Assembly: GCF_019880205.1 (NCBI RefSeq)
Contig: NZ_CP082292.1
Span: forward strand, 558,001 to 622,000
Direction: 5' to 3'
Length of the DNA stretch: 64,000 bases
Source of the DNA: Pantoea alfalfae
GTDB taxonomy: Bacteria > Pseudomonadota > Gammaproteobacteria > Enterobacterales > Enterobacteriaceae
Shown piece after piece: positions 20,558 to 29,208 of this stretch. Made by a program: the position numbers and the translations under genes. Each line of letters starts with the position of its first letter. Positions within the stretch are counted from its first letter, which is position 1. Under the pieces are notes generated by a model, which saw only the letters and a list, made by a program, of their open reading frames with translations, was not told the origin of the DNA and ran no database searches.

Positions 20558-20893
20558 GTGAGCAATAACGGCGTCCCGGTGTATGAAGCGCCACCGGAGA
20601 AAGTGCAGCAGCTGGCTGACAGCGTAATGACGCAGATTGCGGCGATCTATCAGCAGCATGGCATTCAGCCCAATGCGGTCCAGCAGCAGATGCTGCAATC
20701 GCATGTCGGAGCCATGGCGTCACGCTCGCTGAGCGGCGAGCCGTTACCGGAAGTGGAAGCGGAGTTGTTTGAGGATATTCCGCCGGAAACGGTCGCGCTG
20801 GCGCAGCAGGTTGTCGACCTGTTTGGCAATCTCCCCCGCGAAGAGGCCTGGCTGCTGTCAGTGCATATTGAAGTCGCGCGATCAAACAAATAG
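20558..20893 (+). CDS. Stand-alone PRD domain protein (EF_0829/AHA_3910 type)
   Basis: A 111-residue cytosolic protein made of little more than one PTS regulation domain (PRD). The start is taken as the GTG at 20558 because aggag lies eight bases upstream; an in-frame ATG at 20501 lacks such a site. The two histidines typical of PRDs are visible: His49 in QSHVGAMASR and His103 in EEAWLLSVHIEVAR. PRDs normally sit inside antiterminators or activators and are phosphorylated by HPr or EII proteins; a free PRD is unusual. It heads the operon, 13 bases before the SFCGS gene. The biochemical role is unknown. Confidence 0.8.
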   Translation: MSNNGVPVYEAPPEKVQQLADSVMTQIAAIYQQHGIQPNAVQQQMLQSHVGAMASRSLSGEPLPEVEAELFEDIPPETVALAQQVVDLFGNLPREEAWLLSVHIEVARSNK

Positions 20894-20906
20894 AGAGGAA
20901 CACACC

Positions 20907-21263
20907 ATGGTAACAGTAGTGATTGGCGATCGTTTAGGTAAGGGCCAGAAAGTGGCCGCGGGCATCGAGAAAGCGGGTGGTCGCGCCGTCGTGGTGCCAG
21001 GCGTGGCCGCTGACATGAAGCTGGGTGACGTGATGAAGGCAGAGAACGCTGATTTCGGCATCTCGTTCTGCGGCAGCGGTGGCGCGGGTGCTATTACCGC
21101 GCAGAACAAATATGGCTACAAAGCAAAACATGGCATGCGTTCTGTCGACGAAGGCGTCACTGCCATCAATGAAGGTGCCACGGTGCTGGGCTTCGGCTTT
21201 ATGGATAAAGAAGAGTTAGGCGAGCGGCTGGTGCAGGCCTGGAACAAGAAGCACGGCAGCTGA
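20907..21263 (+). CDS. SFCGS family glycine-rich protein
   Basis: A 118-residue soluble protein named for its invariant SFCGSGGAGA motif; Cys55 is in this motif. The N-terminal strand-loop (MVTVVIGDRLGKG) and central glycine-rich loop recall a small Rossmann-like or EIIB-like fold, but that is inference. It starts at an ATG with gagagg upstream. Homologues are always described next to DUF4312, DUF4311 and DUF4310 genes, as here. No function is established; a role as soluble subunit of a transporter is plausible. Confidence 0.82.
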   Translation: MVTVVIGDRLGKGQKVAAGIEKAGGRAVVVPGVAADMKLGDVMKAENADFGISFCGSGGAGAITAQNKYGYKAKHGMRSVDEGVTAINEGATVLGFGFMDKEELGERLVQAWNKKHGS

Positions 21264-21265
21264 TT

Positions 21266-21565
21266 ATGAAAGAACACTACGTTACCCAGGTGACGGTCGA
21301 GGGCAAAGGCGACACCAAAGCGAAAGCCTTTGCCGATGCCCTGAGTCGGGTGCAGAACCAGGTCCTGCGCGCGACGCAAAAAATTCTGCTGCGCATTGAA
21401 CCTCAGGATGTCCGGGTGCTGCGCGCGCAGGAGAGCGTCAGAACCGAGAAGTTTCTCTTCTTCTTTCTGGCGCGCCAGCGGAGGAGCTTCAGCGTCACGC
21501 TGGAGATCACCGTCAGCGTCACCGTTTTCGACACCGAACAGGTGACGTTCACGGCGGCATCATAA
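21266..21565 (+). CDS. DUF4312 family protein
   Basis: A 99-residue soluble protein recognised as DUF4312 from context and sequence. It has a beta-alpha-beta-like pattern and a basic middle (FLFFFLARQRRSF). No signal peptide, membrane helix or known catalytic motif is visible. It starts two bases after the SFCGS gene stops, so the two are translationally coupled. A 127-base gap without a clear gene follows before the first membrane protein. Function unknown. Confidence 0.8.
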   Translation: MKEHYVTQVTVEGKGDTKAKAFADALSRVQNQVLRATQKILLRIEPQDVRVLRAQESVRTEKFLFFFLARQRRSFSVTLEITVSVTVFDTEQVTFTAAS

Positions 21566-21692
21566 AACAGAACCTGTTCACATCAGCCCGCCGTTTGTCC
21601 GTTCCACTGCTGTTGCGATAGCGCGGCGGTCAGGCCAGGTCAATGCGGCGTCGCGGATAGGGCGGGTAAAAACGACAACAAGGTACAACAAC

Positions 21693-22469
21693 ATGTTTTT
21701 AATCATTTTGTTTAAGTCGTTGATCATTGGCGGGCTGGTCGGGGTCGGCGTCGGTGCGGGTGCTGCGCGCATGTTCCATGCGCCCACCACCCAGGGCATG
21801 GGCGCCTTTCGTACGCTGGGCGAGCTGAATTCGTGCGAGGGCGATCCGGCATCCCACTTCTCCTTTGGTCTTGGCTTCTTTTTCAATGCCTGGGCATCGT
21901 CTGTCGCAGCCGGTTCATTCACGCAGGATGTGGATCACCGCATCATTCCAAACTGGGGCGCGGCCGCTTTGATGGTGAAGAACCGTAATGTGGCGGAGAC
22001 GCTGCACGATCCGAAAAAAATGGCCATCGCCTGCGGCATCATCGGCATGATCGTGGTCGCCTTCCTCAACTCCACTGCCTCTGCTGTGCCGGCTGCACTG
22101 CAGGTGACCGCGGTCAAAGTACTGGTGCCCGCCGCTAACCTGCTGGTGAATACCGTCATGCCGGTGATCTTCTGGCTGGCGGCGATTGATGCAGGCAAAA
22201 AATCAGGCTTCTGGGCCACCATTTTTGGCGGTCTGGCGCAGCTGATTATGGGCAACGCCGTGCCAGGTCTGGTGCTGGGTATCCTGATCGGTAAAGGCGT
22301 GGAAGAGAGCGGCTGGAACCGGGTCACTAAAGTGATGATGACCGCCATCGTGCTGCTGTTTGTGCTCAGCGGTTTCTTCCGTGGTTTCGACATGAAGCTG
22401 CTGCAGTCCTTCCAGCTCGGCATTCCCGGCTGGCTCGACATGATCCATAACGCAGTCAGCGGCAAATAA
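21693..22469 (+). CDS. DUF4311 membrane protein, putative transporter subunit
   Basis: A 258-residue integral membrane protein with about six hydrophobic segments (roughly 3-25, 62-80, 110-135, 140-165, 185-205, 220-240) and glycine-rich stretches. A conserved-looking polar loop (GELNSCEGDPASHFSFG) lies between the first two. It is recognised as DUF4311. Together with DUF4310, 11 bases downstream, it is likely to form the membrane part of an uptake system for the substrate of the downstream enzymes. That function is inference; no transporter signature I know is present. Confidence 0.82.
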   Translation: MFLIILFKSLIIGGLVGVGVGAGAARMFHAPTTQGMGAFRTLGELNSCEGDPASHFSFGLGFFFNAWASSVAAGSFTQDVDHRIIPNWGAAALMVKNRNVAETLHDPKKMAIACGIIGMIVVAFLNSTASAVPAALQVTAVKVLVPAANLLVNTVMPVIFWLAAIDAGKKSGFWATIFGGLAQLIMGNAVPGLVLGILIGKGVEESGWNRVTKVMMTAIVLLFVLSGFFRGFDMKLLQSFQLGIPGWLDMIHNAVSGK

Positions 22470-22480
22470 GAGGCGATGCG

Positions 22481-23122
22481 ATGAACGAAAATAAAGGCTT
22501 CTGGTACGCCGACTGGTCTTTCCCAATCTTTGTTGGCCTGCTCTCCTCGGGCGTTTTTGCCGGGACCCACATGTATTACCTCTATGGCATCGGCGCGTTT
22601 AACGAAGTGGCGTTTGTTTCGATGCTGCGCGCGGGCATGGAGACCGGCGTCTACGGTGCAGTCGCCGCCTTCGGTGCCAGTTTCCTGTTTGCCCGCATCA
22701 TTGAAGGTTCGCTGGTGGGCATTCTGGATATCGGCGGCGCGATCCAGACCGGCGTCGGGCTGGGTGTTCCGGCACTGCTGCTGGGGGCGGGCATCGTCTT
22801 TCCGGTGGCAAACTTCGCGGCTTCGCTGGCGACCGGCCTGGTGATCGGCGTGGCGATTGGCTACCTGATTATTCTGGCGCGTAAATTCACCATCAATCAG
22901 AGCGACTCCACCTACGGCGCAGACGTGATGATGGGTGCGGGTAATGCTTCGGGCCGCTTCCTGGGTCCGCTGATCATCCTGTCCGCTATGGCAGCCTCCA
23001 TTCCGATTGGCCTGGGCTCACTGCTGGGTGCGCTGCTGTTCTACCTCTGGAACAAACCGATTACCGGCGGTGCCATCCTCGGCGCGATGATTCTGGGTGC
23101 GCTGTTCCCGATTGCTCTCTGA
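22481..23122 (+). CDS. DUF4310 membrane protein, putative transporter subunit
   Basis: A 213-residue integral membrane protein with about six hydrophobic, glycine- and alanine-rich segments and a polar loop (NQSDSTYGADVMMGAGNASG) near residue 150. It is recognised as DUF4310. It is the second membrane protein of the set; the paired arrangement of two small soluble and two membrane proteins resembles mannose-type PTS permeases (EIIA, EIIB, EIIC, EIID) in design, not in sequence. It is followed 44 bases later by the amidohydrolase gene. Confidence 0.82.
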   Translation: MNENKGFWYADWSFPIFVGLLSSGVFAGTHMYYLYGIGAFNEVAFVSMLRAGMETGVYGAVAAFGASFLFARIIEGSLVGILDIGGAIQTGVGLGVPALLLGAGIVFPVANFAASLATGLVIGVAIGYLIILARKFTINQSDSTYGADVMMGAGNASGRFLGPLIILSAMAASIPIGLGSLLGALLFYLWNKPITGGAILGAMILGALFPIAL

Positions 23123-23166
23123 ATCTCACCGGCAGCCCGGCAGCGGGCTGTCGTTAAGGAGAAACC

Positions 23167-24297
23167 ATGTACGACTTGATTATCCGCGCAGCAAGACTCT
23201 GCGATGAGCAGGTGGTCGACATTGCGCTGCAGGATGGCCGCATTGCCGCTATCGGCAACGTGCAGGGCAAGGCCCGGCACGAGCGCGATCTGGCGGGCCG
23301 CTACTACGTCAGCGCTGGCTGGATAGACTCACACGTTCACTGCTATCCCAAATCACCGATTTACCATGATGAAGCGGACGCGATTGGCGTGGCGCATGGC
23401 GTCACAACGGTAGTCGATGCGGGCAGCACCGGCGCAGAACATATTGAGGATTTCTACCAGCTGACGCGTGCGGCGCAGACTCAGGTCTATGCGCTGATCA
23501 ATATCGCCCGCACCGGCATCGTCACACAGAATGAGCTGGCCGATATGACGCAGATCGACGGCGAAGCGGTGCAGCAGGCCGTAGCACGACTGCCCGATTT
23601 TATTGTCGGCCTTAAGGCGCGCATCAGCAGCAGCGTGGTGGGTCAGAACGGCGTCCAGCCGCTGATAAAAGCTAAGGCAATTCAGCAGGAAAGTGGCGGT
23701 CTGCCGCTGATGGTTCACATCGGCAATAATCCACCCAATCTCGACCAGATTGCGGATCTGCTCACCACGGGCGACATCATCACGCACTGTTTTAATGGCA
23801 AACCCAACCGCATTCTGACGCCGCAGGGTGAACTCAAAGCGGCGGTAAAACATGCCATTGCACGTGGCGTAAAACTCGATGTCGGCCACGGTAGCGCCAG
23901 TTTCAGCTTTGAGGTTGCCCGCGTGGCGATTGCGCAGGGCATTCTGCCCGACACCATCAGCTCTGACATCTACTGCCGCAATCGTCTGGCCGGACCGGTT
24001 CACAACCTGGCGCATGTGATGTCGAAATTTTTCAGTGTCGGTATGACGCTGCCGCAGGTGATTGACTGCGTAACGGTCAATGCGGCGGCAGGACTTCACC
24101 TGCTGCGCAAGGGCCAGCTGAAAATTGGTTACGACGCCGACCTGACGGTTTTTAGCGTCAAAGAGGAAACCCGGCCCTTTATCGATTCAGAAGGTGAACA
24201 GATCGCCGGTGAGAAGCATCTTGTTCCGCTGGCGGCCGTCGTCGCTGGTACGTGGTTCGCGACAAAAGAAGGAATAGCGCATGAACTCGGTATATGA
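23167..24297 (+). CDS. Amidohydrolase/deacetylase family metallohydrolase (EF_0837/AHA_3915 type)
   Basis: A 376-residue amidohydrolase-superfamily enzyme, cytosolic. The metal-site residues are all visible: His56 and His58 (SHVHCY), Lys150 (GLKAR, the likely carboxylated bridging lysine), His184 (VHIGNNP), His207 (THCFNGK) and Asp267 (SDIYCRN). Family members remove acyl groups from N-acylated amino acids or amino sugars; the substrate is unknown. It overlaps the DgaE-like gene by 17 bases, so deacylation is probably the step before the lyase. Confidence 0.88.
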   Translation: MYDLIIRAARLCDEQVVDIALQDGRIAAIGNVQGKARHERDLAGRYYVSAGWIDSHVHCYPKSPIYHDEADAIGVAHGVTTVVDAGSTGAEHIEDFYQLTRAAQTQVYALINIARTGIVTQNELADMTQIDGEAVQQAVARLPDFIVGLKARISSSVVGQNGVQPLIKAKAIQQESGGLPLMVHIGNNPPNLDQIADLLTTGDIITHCFNGKPNRILTPQGELKAAVKHAIARGVKLDVGHGSASFSFEVARVAIAQGILPDTISSDIYCRNRLAGPVHNLAHVMSKFFSVGMTLPQVIDCVTVNAAAGLHLLRKGQLKIGYDADLTVFSVKEETRPFIDSEGEQIAGEKHLVPLAAVVAGTWFATKEGIAHELGI

Positions 24298-25402
24298 AAA
24301 GTATGGCCTGAAGCCGGTAATAAACGCCTCTGGCCGTATGACGATCCTCGGCGTTTCAACGCCGTCCAGTGACGTGATCGATACGGTGAAGTACGGCCTC
24401 GACCACTACTTTGAAATGAAAGATCTGGTGGATAAGACGGGTACTTATATCGCCGGTCTGCTGAAGGTGGAGGACGCGCTGGTGGTCTCCTGCGCCTCGG
24501 CCGGTATTGCCCAGAGCGTGGCGGCGGTGATTGTGAAAGACAACGACTGGCTGGTGGACAACCTGCACGCCGCACCGCTGACCATCCCGCACCAGATTGT
24601 CGTGCCGAAAGGGCACAACGTGAACTATGGCGCACCGGTCGGCAGCATGGTGGCGCTGGGTGGCGGGCAACTGGTGGAAGCAGGATATAGCAACGAGTGC
24701 TCACCCGCCCAGCTGGCGGCGGCGATCACGCCACAGACCGCAGCGATCCTCTATGTGAAATCTCACCACTGCGTGCAGAAAAGCCATCTCGATGTGGCAC
24801 AGGCCGCGGCGGTTGCGCGTGAGCATGGTGTGCCGCTAATCGTCGATGCGGCAGCGGAAGAGGATCTGCAATGCTACTACCAGGCGGGTGCCGATCTGGT
24901 GATCTACAGCGGCGCAAAAGCGATTGAAGGGCCGACCAGCGGACTGGTCATTGGCAGACACCACTACGTTGAGTGGGTCAAACGCCAGACTAACGGTATA
25001 GGCCGCGCGATGAAAGTGGGCAAAGAGGGGATTCTCGGGCTGACCCAGGCGATTGAAAACTATCTGTCTCAGCCAAAAATCAGCGGCGCGCAGATGGTGG
25101 AAAAAATGACGCCGTTTATTGAGCGGCTCAACAGCCTGAATGGCGTGACGGCCCGCATCGTGTGGGATGCAGCCGGACGCGATATCGCCCGCGCTGAGAT
25201 CGCATTTGACGAAGCCGCGATCCAGCAGCGCACCGGCGATCTGGTGCAGGCGCTGAAAAAGGGCGACGTCGCGATCTACTTCCGTGGCTACAAAGCCAAC
25301 GAGGGGATCATTGAGGCGGACGTGCGCAGCGTCAGCGCCGATCAACTGCACACGATTTTCACCCGCATTCAGGCACTGTTAAACGGAGAGAAACACGCAT
25401 GA
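24281..25402 (+). CDS. dgaE: DgaE family PLP-dependent ammonia lyase
   Basis: A 373-residue fold-type I PLP enzyme related to selenocysteine synthase SelA. Lys213 in YSGAKAIEGPTSG is the expected PLP-binding lysine. In Salmonella DgaE removes ammonia from D-glucosaminate 6-phosphate to give 2-keto-3-deoxygluconate 6-phosphate (KDGP). Here it lies between a metal-dependent deacylase and a KDGP aldolase. The symbol is by homology; the substrate may differ because no dga-type PTS or sugar kinase gene is nearby. Confidence 0.85.
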   Translation: MNSVYEKYGLKPVINASGRMTILGVSTPSSDVIDTVKYGLDHYFEMKDLVDKTGTYIAGLLKVEDALVVSCASAGIAQSVAAVIVKDNDWLVDNLHAAPLTIPHQIVVPKGHNVNYGAPVGSMVALGGGQLVEAGYSNECSPAQLAAAITPQTAAILYVKSHHCVQKSHLDVAQAAAVAREHGVPLIVDAAAEEDLQCYYQAGADLVIYSGAKAIEGPTSGLVIGRHHYVEWVKRQTNGIGRAMKVGKEGILGLTQAIENYLSQPKISGAQMVEKMTPFIERLNSLNGVTARIVWDAAGRDIARAEIAFDEAAIQQRTGDLVQALKKGDVAIYFRGYKANEGIIEADVRSVSADQLHTIFTRIQALLNGEKHA

Positions 25403-26139
25403 CGCTGACCCCCAACTTTTATCAGGATCGCATCTGCCTTAACGTCCTGGCGGGATCAAAGGAGAACGCCCGCGCCATCTGGCAGGCAGCAGAAGGGCAC
25501 GTGCTGGTCGGCGTGCTGTCAAAAAACTACGCCAGCAATGACGCTGCTATCGCGGATATGCGTGAGTATGCCGCGCTGATCGATAATGCACTCTCGGTGG
25601 GGCTGGGCGCGGGCGATCCTAATCAGTCACTGATGGTGAGTGAGATTTCGGCGGTGCTGCAACCACAGCATGTGAACCAGGTCTTTACCGGCGTTGCCAC
25701 CAGTCGTGCGCTGCTGGGCCAGTCACAGACCATCGTGAACGGTCTGATCTCGCCCACCGGCACGCCGGGCCGGGTCAAAATCTCTACCGGACCGCGCAGC
25801 GCAAAAGAGCAGGACGGGATCGTGCCCATCGAAACGGCGATTGCGATGCTGCAGGATATGGGCGGCAGCTCGGTGAAATATTTCCCGATGGGCGGCCTGC
25901 AGGCGGTGGATGAGTACCGCGCTGTGGCGGAAGCCTGTGCAAAACAGGATTTCTGGCTGGAGCCCACCGGCGGCATCGATCTGGACAATTTCGGCGAGAT
26001 CGTGCGCATTGCGCTGGAGTCGGGCGTCAGCAAAGTGATCCCGCACGTCTACAGTTCGATCATTGACAAAGCCAGCGGAGAGACCCGCATTGAAGATGTG
26101 CAGCAGCTACTGGCCATCTGTAAAACGCTGCTGGCCTGA
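25399..26139 (+). CDS. dgaF: KDGP aldolase family protein (DgaF-like)
   Basis: A 246-residue aldolase-family protein whose relative DgaF cleaves KDGP to pyruvate and glyceraldehyde 3-phosphate. The motif SSVKYFPMGG contains the probable Schiff-base lysine, and EPTGGID lies near the C-terminal phosphate-binding region. It overlaps the DgaE-like gene by four bases (ATGA). It is the last enzyme gene of the operon, and its product leads into central metabolism. Confidence 0.86.
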   Translation: MTLTPNFYQDRICLNVLAGSKENARAIWQAAEGHVLVGVLSKNYASNDAAIADMREYAALIDNALSVGLGAGDPNQSLMVSEISAVLQPQHVNQVFTGVATSRALLGQSQTIVNGLISPTGTPGRVKISTGPRSAKEQDGIVPIETAIAMLQDMGGSSVKYFPMGGLQAVDEYRAVAEACAKQDFWLEPTGGIDLDNFGEIVRIALESGVSKVIPHVYSSIIDKASGETRIEDVQQLLAICKTLLA

Positions 26140-26149
26140 AGATCGACAC

Positions 26150-26214
26150 GATCAGCCTGCGGCAGGCCGATCGCGCGACATGGACGTTGCGTGACGATCG
26201 CCGTAGGCTGATCT
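26150..26214. promoter_or_regulatory. Repeated GATCAGCCTGC-type sites upstream of the PRD regulator gene
   Basis: GATCAGCCTGC (26150-26160) and GCAGGCCGATC (26162-26172) form an inverted repeat with one mismatch pair. A third half-site, GTAGGCTGATC, lies at 26203-26213, just before the regulator start. The cluster could be an autoregulatory operator or a hairpin ending the dgaF transcript; no T run follows. Confidence 0.4.
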
Positions 26215-26246
26215 TCCCACTTTCTGTCTGCAAACAGGTAACGCTT

Positions 26247-28157
26247 GTGAGATTTCCCAATCAGCGCCTTGCGCAACTGTTCGATGCCCTGCAAAACGAA
26301 ACGCTGCCTCAGGATGAGCTGGCGCGGCGTTTTGCCGTCTCGACCCGCACCGTGCGCACCGATATCACGGCGCTGAATGCGCTGCTGGCAGAGCATGGCG
26401 CGCAGTTTATCCTGAGCCGTGGCGCGGGCTATCAGCTGAAGATTGAGGATGTTCAGCGCTTTCAGCATCTGCAGCAGCACACTGCGTCGCCGCTACGAGT
26501 GCCACGCACCTCGCCAGACCGGGTTCGTTACCTGCTGACCCGCTTTCTCACTGCGGCTTATTCGCTGAAACTTGAAGAGCTGGCCGAAGAGTGGTTTGTC
26601 AGCCGCGCCACCCTGCAGAATGATATGGCGGAGGTGCGCGAATGGCTGGGTCGCTATCACCTCACCATTGAGAGCAAGCCACACTACGGCATGAAGCTGT
26701 TTGGCAGCGAAGTGGCAATTCGTACCTGCCTGACCGACCTGTTATGGCAAATCGATCAGGCGCAGCCAGAGAGTCCGCTGCTGACGATTGAAGCGCTGAA
26801 CAGCGGCATGCTGGAGACGCTGCGCCCGCTGCTGCAAAGCTGTTTTGCTCAACACAACATTCGCCTCAGCGATGAAGGTGAACGCTATCTGCGGCTTTAC
26901 TGCGCCGTGGCGGTGCGTCGCATCAGCGAGGGCTATCCGCTTAACGATCCGGGTGCCGAGGAGATTGGCGATGAAGTGCGGGAAGCGGCGCATCAGTTGA
27001 TTAATCTGATGCGCCCGCTGGTCAGCAAACCGATTTCACCGGCGGAAGAGAACTGGCTGCGGGTCAATATTGCGGCGCGACGCATTCAGGCGATCGCGCC
27101 CAGCGCCATCAATGCGGATGATGCCGACGCGCTGGTGGATTATCTGCTCAGCTTTATCAACACGCACTACAACTTCAATCTGCAAAACGATCAGCAGCTG
27201 CGTGCTGACCTGCTCACCCACATCAAAACTATGATTACCCGGGTGCGTTATCAGATCCACATTCCCAACCCGCTGCTCAGCAACATCAAGCAGCACTATC
27301 CGATGGCCTACGATGTCACCTTAGCGGCGGTGACCAGCTGGGGGAAATATACTCCGTATGTTATCTCCGAGAATGAGATCGGCTTTCTGGTGCTGCATAT
27401 TGGCGTCGGGCTGGAGCGCCACTATGACGTGGGCTATCAGCGTCATCCGCAGGTGTTGCTGGTGTGCGACAGTGGTAACTCTACGCTGCGCATGATAGAG
27501 GCGATGCTGCTGCGCAAATACCCGCAGTTACAGATCACGGCGCGCCTGTCACAGCGCGAATATGAAGCGCGAAGTCGTATTGACGAGGATTTTGTTATCT
27601 CGACCATCCGGCTCAGTGAAAAAGAGAAACCGGTGGTAGTGATGTCACCGTTTCCCACCGGTTTTCAGCTGGAGCAGATTGGCAAGCTGGTGCTGGTTGA
27701 CCGGACCCGGCCCTACATGTTGGCGAAATTTTTTGATGCCCAGCACTTTCATATCGTTGACAGGCCGATGACCCAGTCTGAACTGTTTCGTCAGCTGTGC
27801 GATCAGTTGGAACTGGAGGGCTTTGTGGATGCGGCGTTCTGTCCGTCGGTTGAAGAGCGTGAAGCGATTGTCAGCACCATGCTTGGCGAAGGGATTGCGC
27901 TGCCGCATTCGCTGGGACTGCTGGCAAAGAAAACCGTGGTCTATACCGTGCTGGCACCGCACGGCATCGCGTGGGGCGACGATACCGCCTATGTCATCTT
28001 CCTGTTGGCGATCAGCAAAAGTGAATATGAAGAAGCAATGGCAATTTACGATCTGTTTGTGACGTTCCTGCGTGAACGGGCGATGACCCGCCTGCGGGAC
28101 AGCAGCGATTTTAACAGCTTCAGGGCGGTGGCGATGGATTGCCTGAGCCGGTCTTAG
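26247..28157 (+). CDS. PRD-containing transcription regulator with EIIB- and EIIA-like domains
   Basis: A 636-residue regulator in the LicR/MtlR layout: N-terminal HTH (about 20-45), second HTH-like region, PRD1 (about 190-285), PRD2 (about 300-400), an EIIB-like domain with Cys407 (VCDSGNST) and a C-terminal EIIA-like domain with His554 (ALPHS). It is likely a PTS-phosphorylation-controlled activator of the operon. PRD2 has both expected histidines (His325, His384), but PRD1 has Cys219 and Asn274 in their places. A GTG start is preferred by family likeness (RFPNQRLAQLF); an in-frame TTG lies at 26187. It lies 107 bases after dgaF on the same strand. Confidence 0.85.
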   Translation: MRFPNQRLAQLFDALQNETLPQDELARRFAVSTRTVRTDITALNALLAEHGAQFILSRGAGYQLKIEDVQRFQHLQQHTASPLRVPRTSPDRVRYLLTRFLTAAYSLKLEELAEEWFVSRATLQNDMAEVREWLGRYHLTIESKPHYGMKLFGSEVAIRTCLTDLLWQIDQAQPESPLLTIEALNSGMLETLRPLLQSCFAQHNIRLSDEGERYLRLYCAVAVRRISEGYPLNDPGAEEIGDEVREAAHQLINLMRPLVSKPISPAEENWLRVNIAARRIQAIAPSAINADDADALVDYLLSFINTHYNFNLQNDQQLRADLLTHIKTMITRVRYQIHIPNPLLSNIKQHYPMAYDVTLAAVTSWGKYTPYVISENEIGFLVLHIGVGLERHYDVGYQRHPQVLLVCDSGNSTLRMIEAMLLRKYPQLQITARLSQREYEARSRIDEDFVISTIRLSEKEKPVVVMSPFPTGFQLEQIGKLVLVDRTRPYMLAKFFDAQHFHIVDRPMTQSELFRQLCDQLELEGFVDAAFCPSVEEREAIVSTMLGEGIALPHSLGLLAKKTVVYTVLAPHGIAWGDDTAYVIFLLAISKSEYEEAMAIYDLFVTFLRERAMTRLRDSSDFNSFRAVAMDCLSRS

Positions 28158-28179
28158 CTTCGCCCTGAAACCACGATAC

Positions 28180-29079
28180 TTAGTTTTTCTTCGCCAGCAG
28201 GCGCGGGATCTCGCGCAGGCACCAGGATTTGGCTTCGCCCATGCTGTCACGTCGCCACGCCATAATAATATCGACCTCGCGGGTATACTCCGGGCTCACT
28301 ACCCGCAGACGACCTTCAGCAATATCCTGCTCGACTAATGAATAGGGCATGGTTGCCACGCCCAGACCCGCCAGCAGCGCACGGCGCTTATCGTCCATGC
28401 TGCTCACGGTCAGGCGCTGCTGCTTATCCAGCAACTGCACGGTCAGCACCGGACGTTCGCGCGCAGTATCCGCGACTGCAATGCCACGGTATTTCACCCG
28501 CGTCACTTCAGACTGCGGTTCCGGCTCGTTATGAATCGGGTGATCCGCACTGGCGACGTAGACGCTCATCATGGTGTAGAGCTTGCGGGTATTGATCTCG
28601 GTGGAGGCGCGGAAATGCATATCGGGGGCAATCACGATATCGGCGCGGCCCTGTTCCAGTCGTTCCCATGCGCCCGCCAGTACTTCTGTGACCAGCGAAA
28701 ACTGCGTGTTAGCTTTGTCGGCCAGACGGGTCACCAGCGGAAAGAGTGCATCAATGGGCACCAGCGCTTCGGTAACGATAGTCAGATGGGTTTCCCAGCC
28801 ACGCGCCAGCGCTTCCGCATCGGTGGTGAGCTTGTCGGCCGCTTCCAGCAGTACCCGGCCACGCTCCAGCAGCATGCGCCCCACGTTGGTAAATTTGGTG
28901 CGGTGACCGGAGCGGTCAAACAGCACCACATCCAGTTCTTCTTCCAGCTTTTGCATAGTGTAGCTGAGGGCAGAAGGTACACGCCCCAGTTCATCCGCTG
29001 CTGCTGCAAAACTGCCACGGCGATCGATCGCATCCATAACGCGTAACGATTCAAGGGTTAACGCACGCTCTTTAGCCAT
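28180..29079 (-). CDS. yhaJ: LysR-type transcription regulator YhaJ
   Basis: A 299-residue LysR protein, very close to E. coli YhaJ throughout. The N-terminal winged HTH (GSFAAAADELGRVPSALSYT) is followed by the effector-binding domain. In E. coli YhaJ activates genes responding to nitroaromatic breakdown products and quinones. It is divergent from the pirin gene yhaK, its neighbour in E. coli too, and is probably its regulator. It converges on the PRD regulator with a 22-base gap and no obvious terminator. Confidence 0.95.
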   Translation of the reverse strand: MAKERALTLESLRVMDAIDRRGSFAAAADELGRVPSALSYTMQKLEEELDVVLFDRSGHRTKFTNVGRMLLERGRVLLEAADKLTTDAEALARGWETHLTIVTEALVPIDALFPLVTRLADKANTQFSLVTEVLAGAWERLEQGRADIVIAPDMHFRASTEINTRKLYTMMSVYVASADHPIHNEPEPQSEVTRVKYRGIAVADTARERPVLTVQLLDKQQRLTVSSMDDKRRALLAGLGVATMPYSLVEQDIAEGRLRVVSPEYTREVDIIMAWRRDSMGEAKSWCLREIPRLLAKKN

Positions 29080-29208
29080 CCCGGTTCTCTGTCAGGAAAT
29101 TTGAACATGCCGGGCAGATTAACTGGCTAACAATCCGGCGTCCAGACTTTTACCATGGGTGCATAAAGTCCGTGGCCGATCCTCGTCACCGGATGCCGGA
29201 GGTAAATA

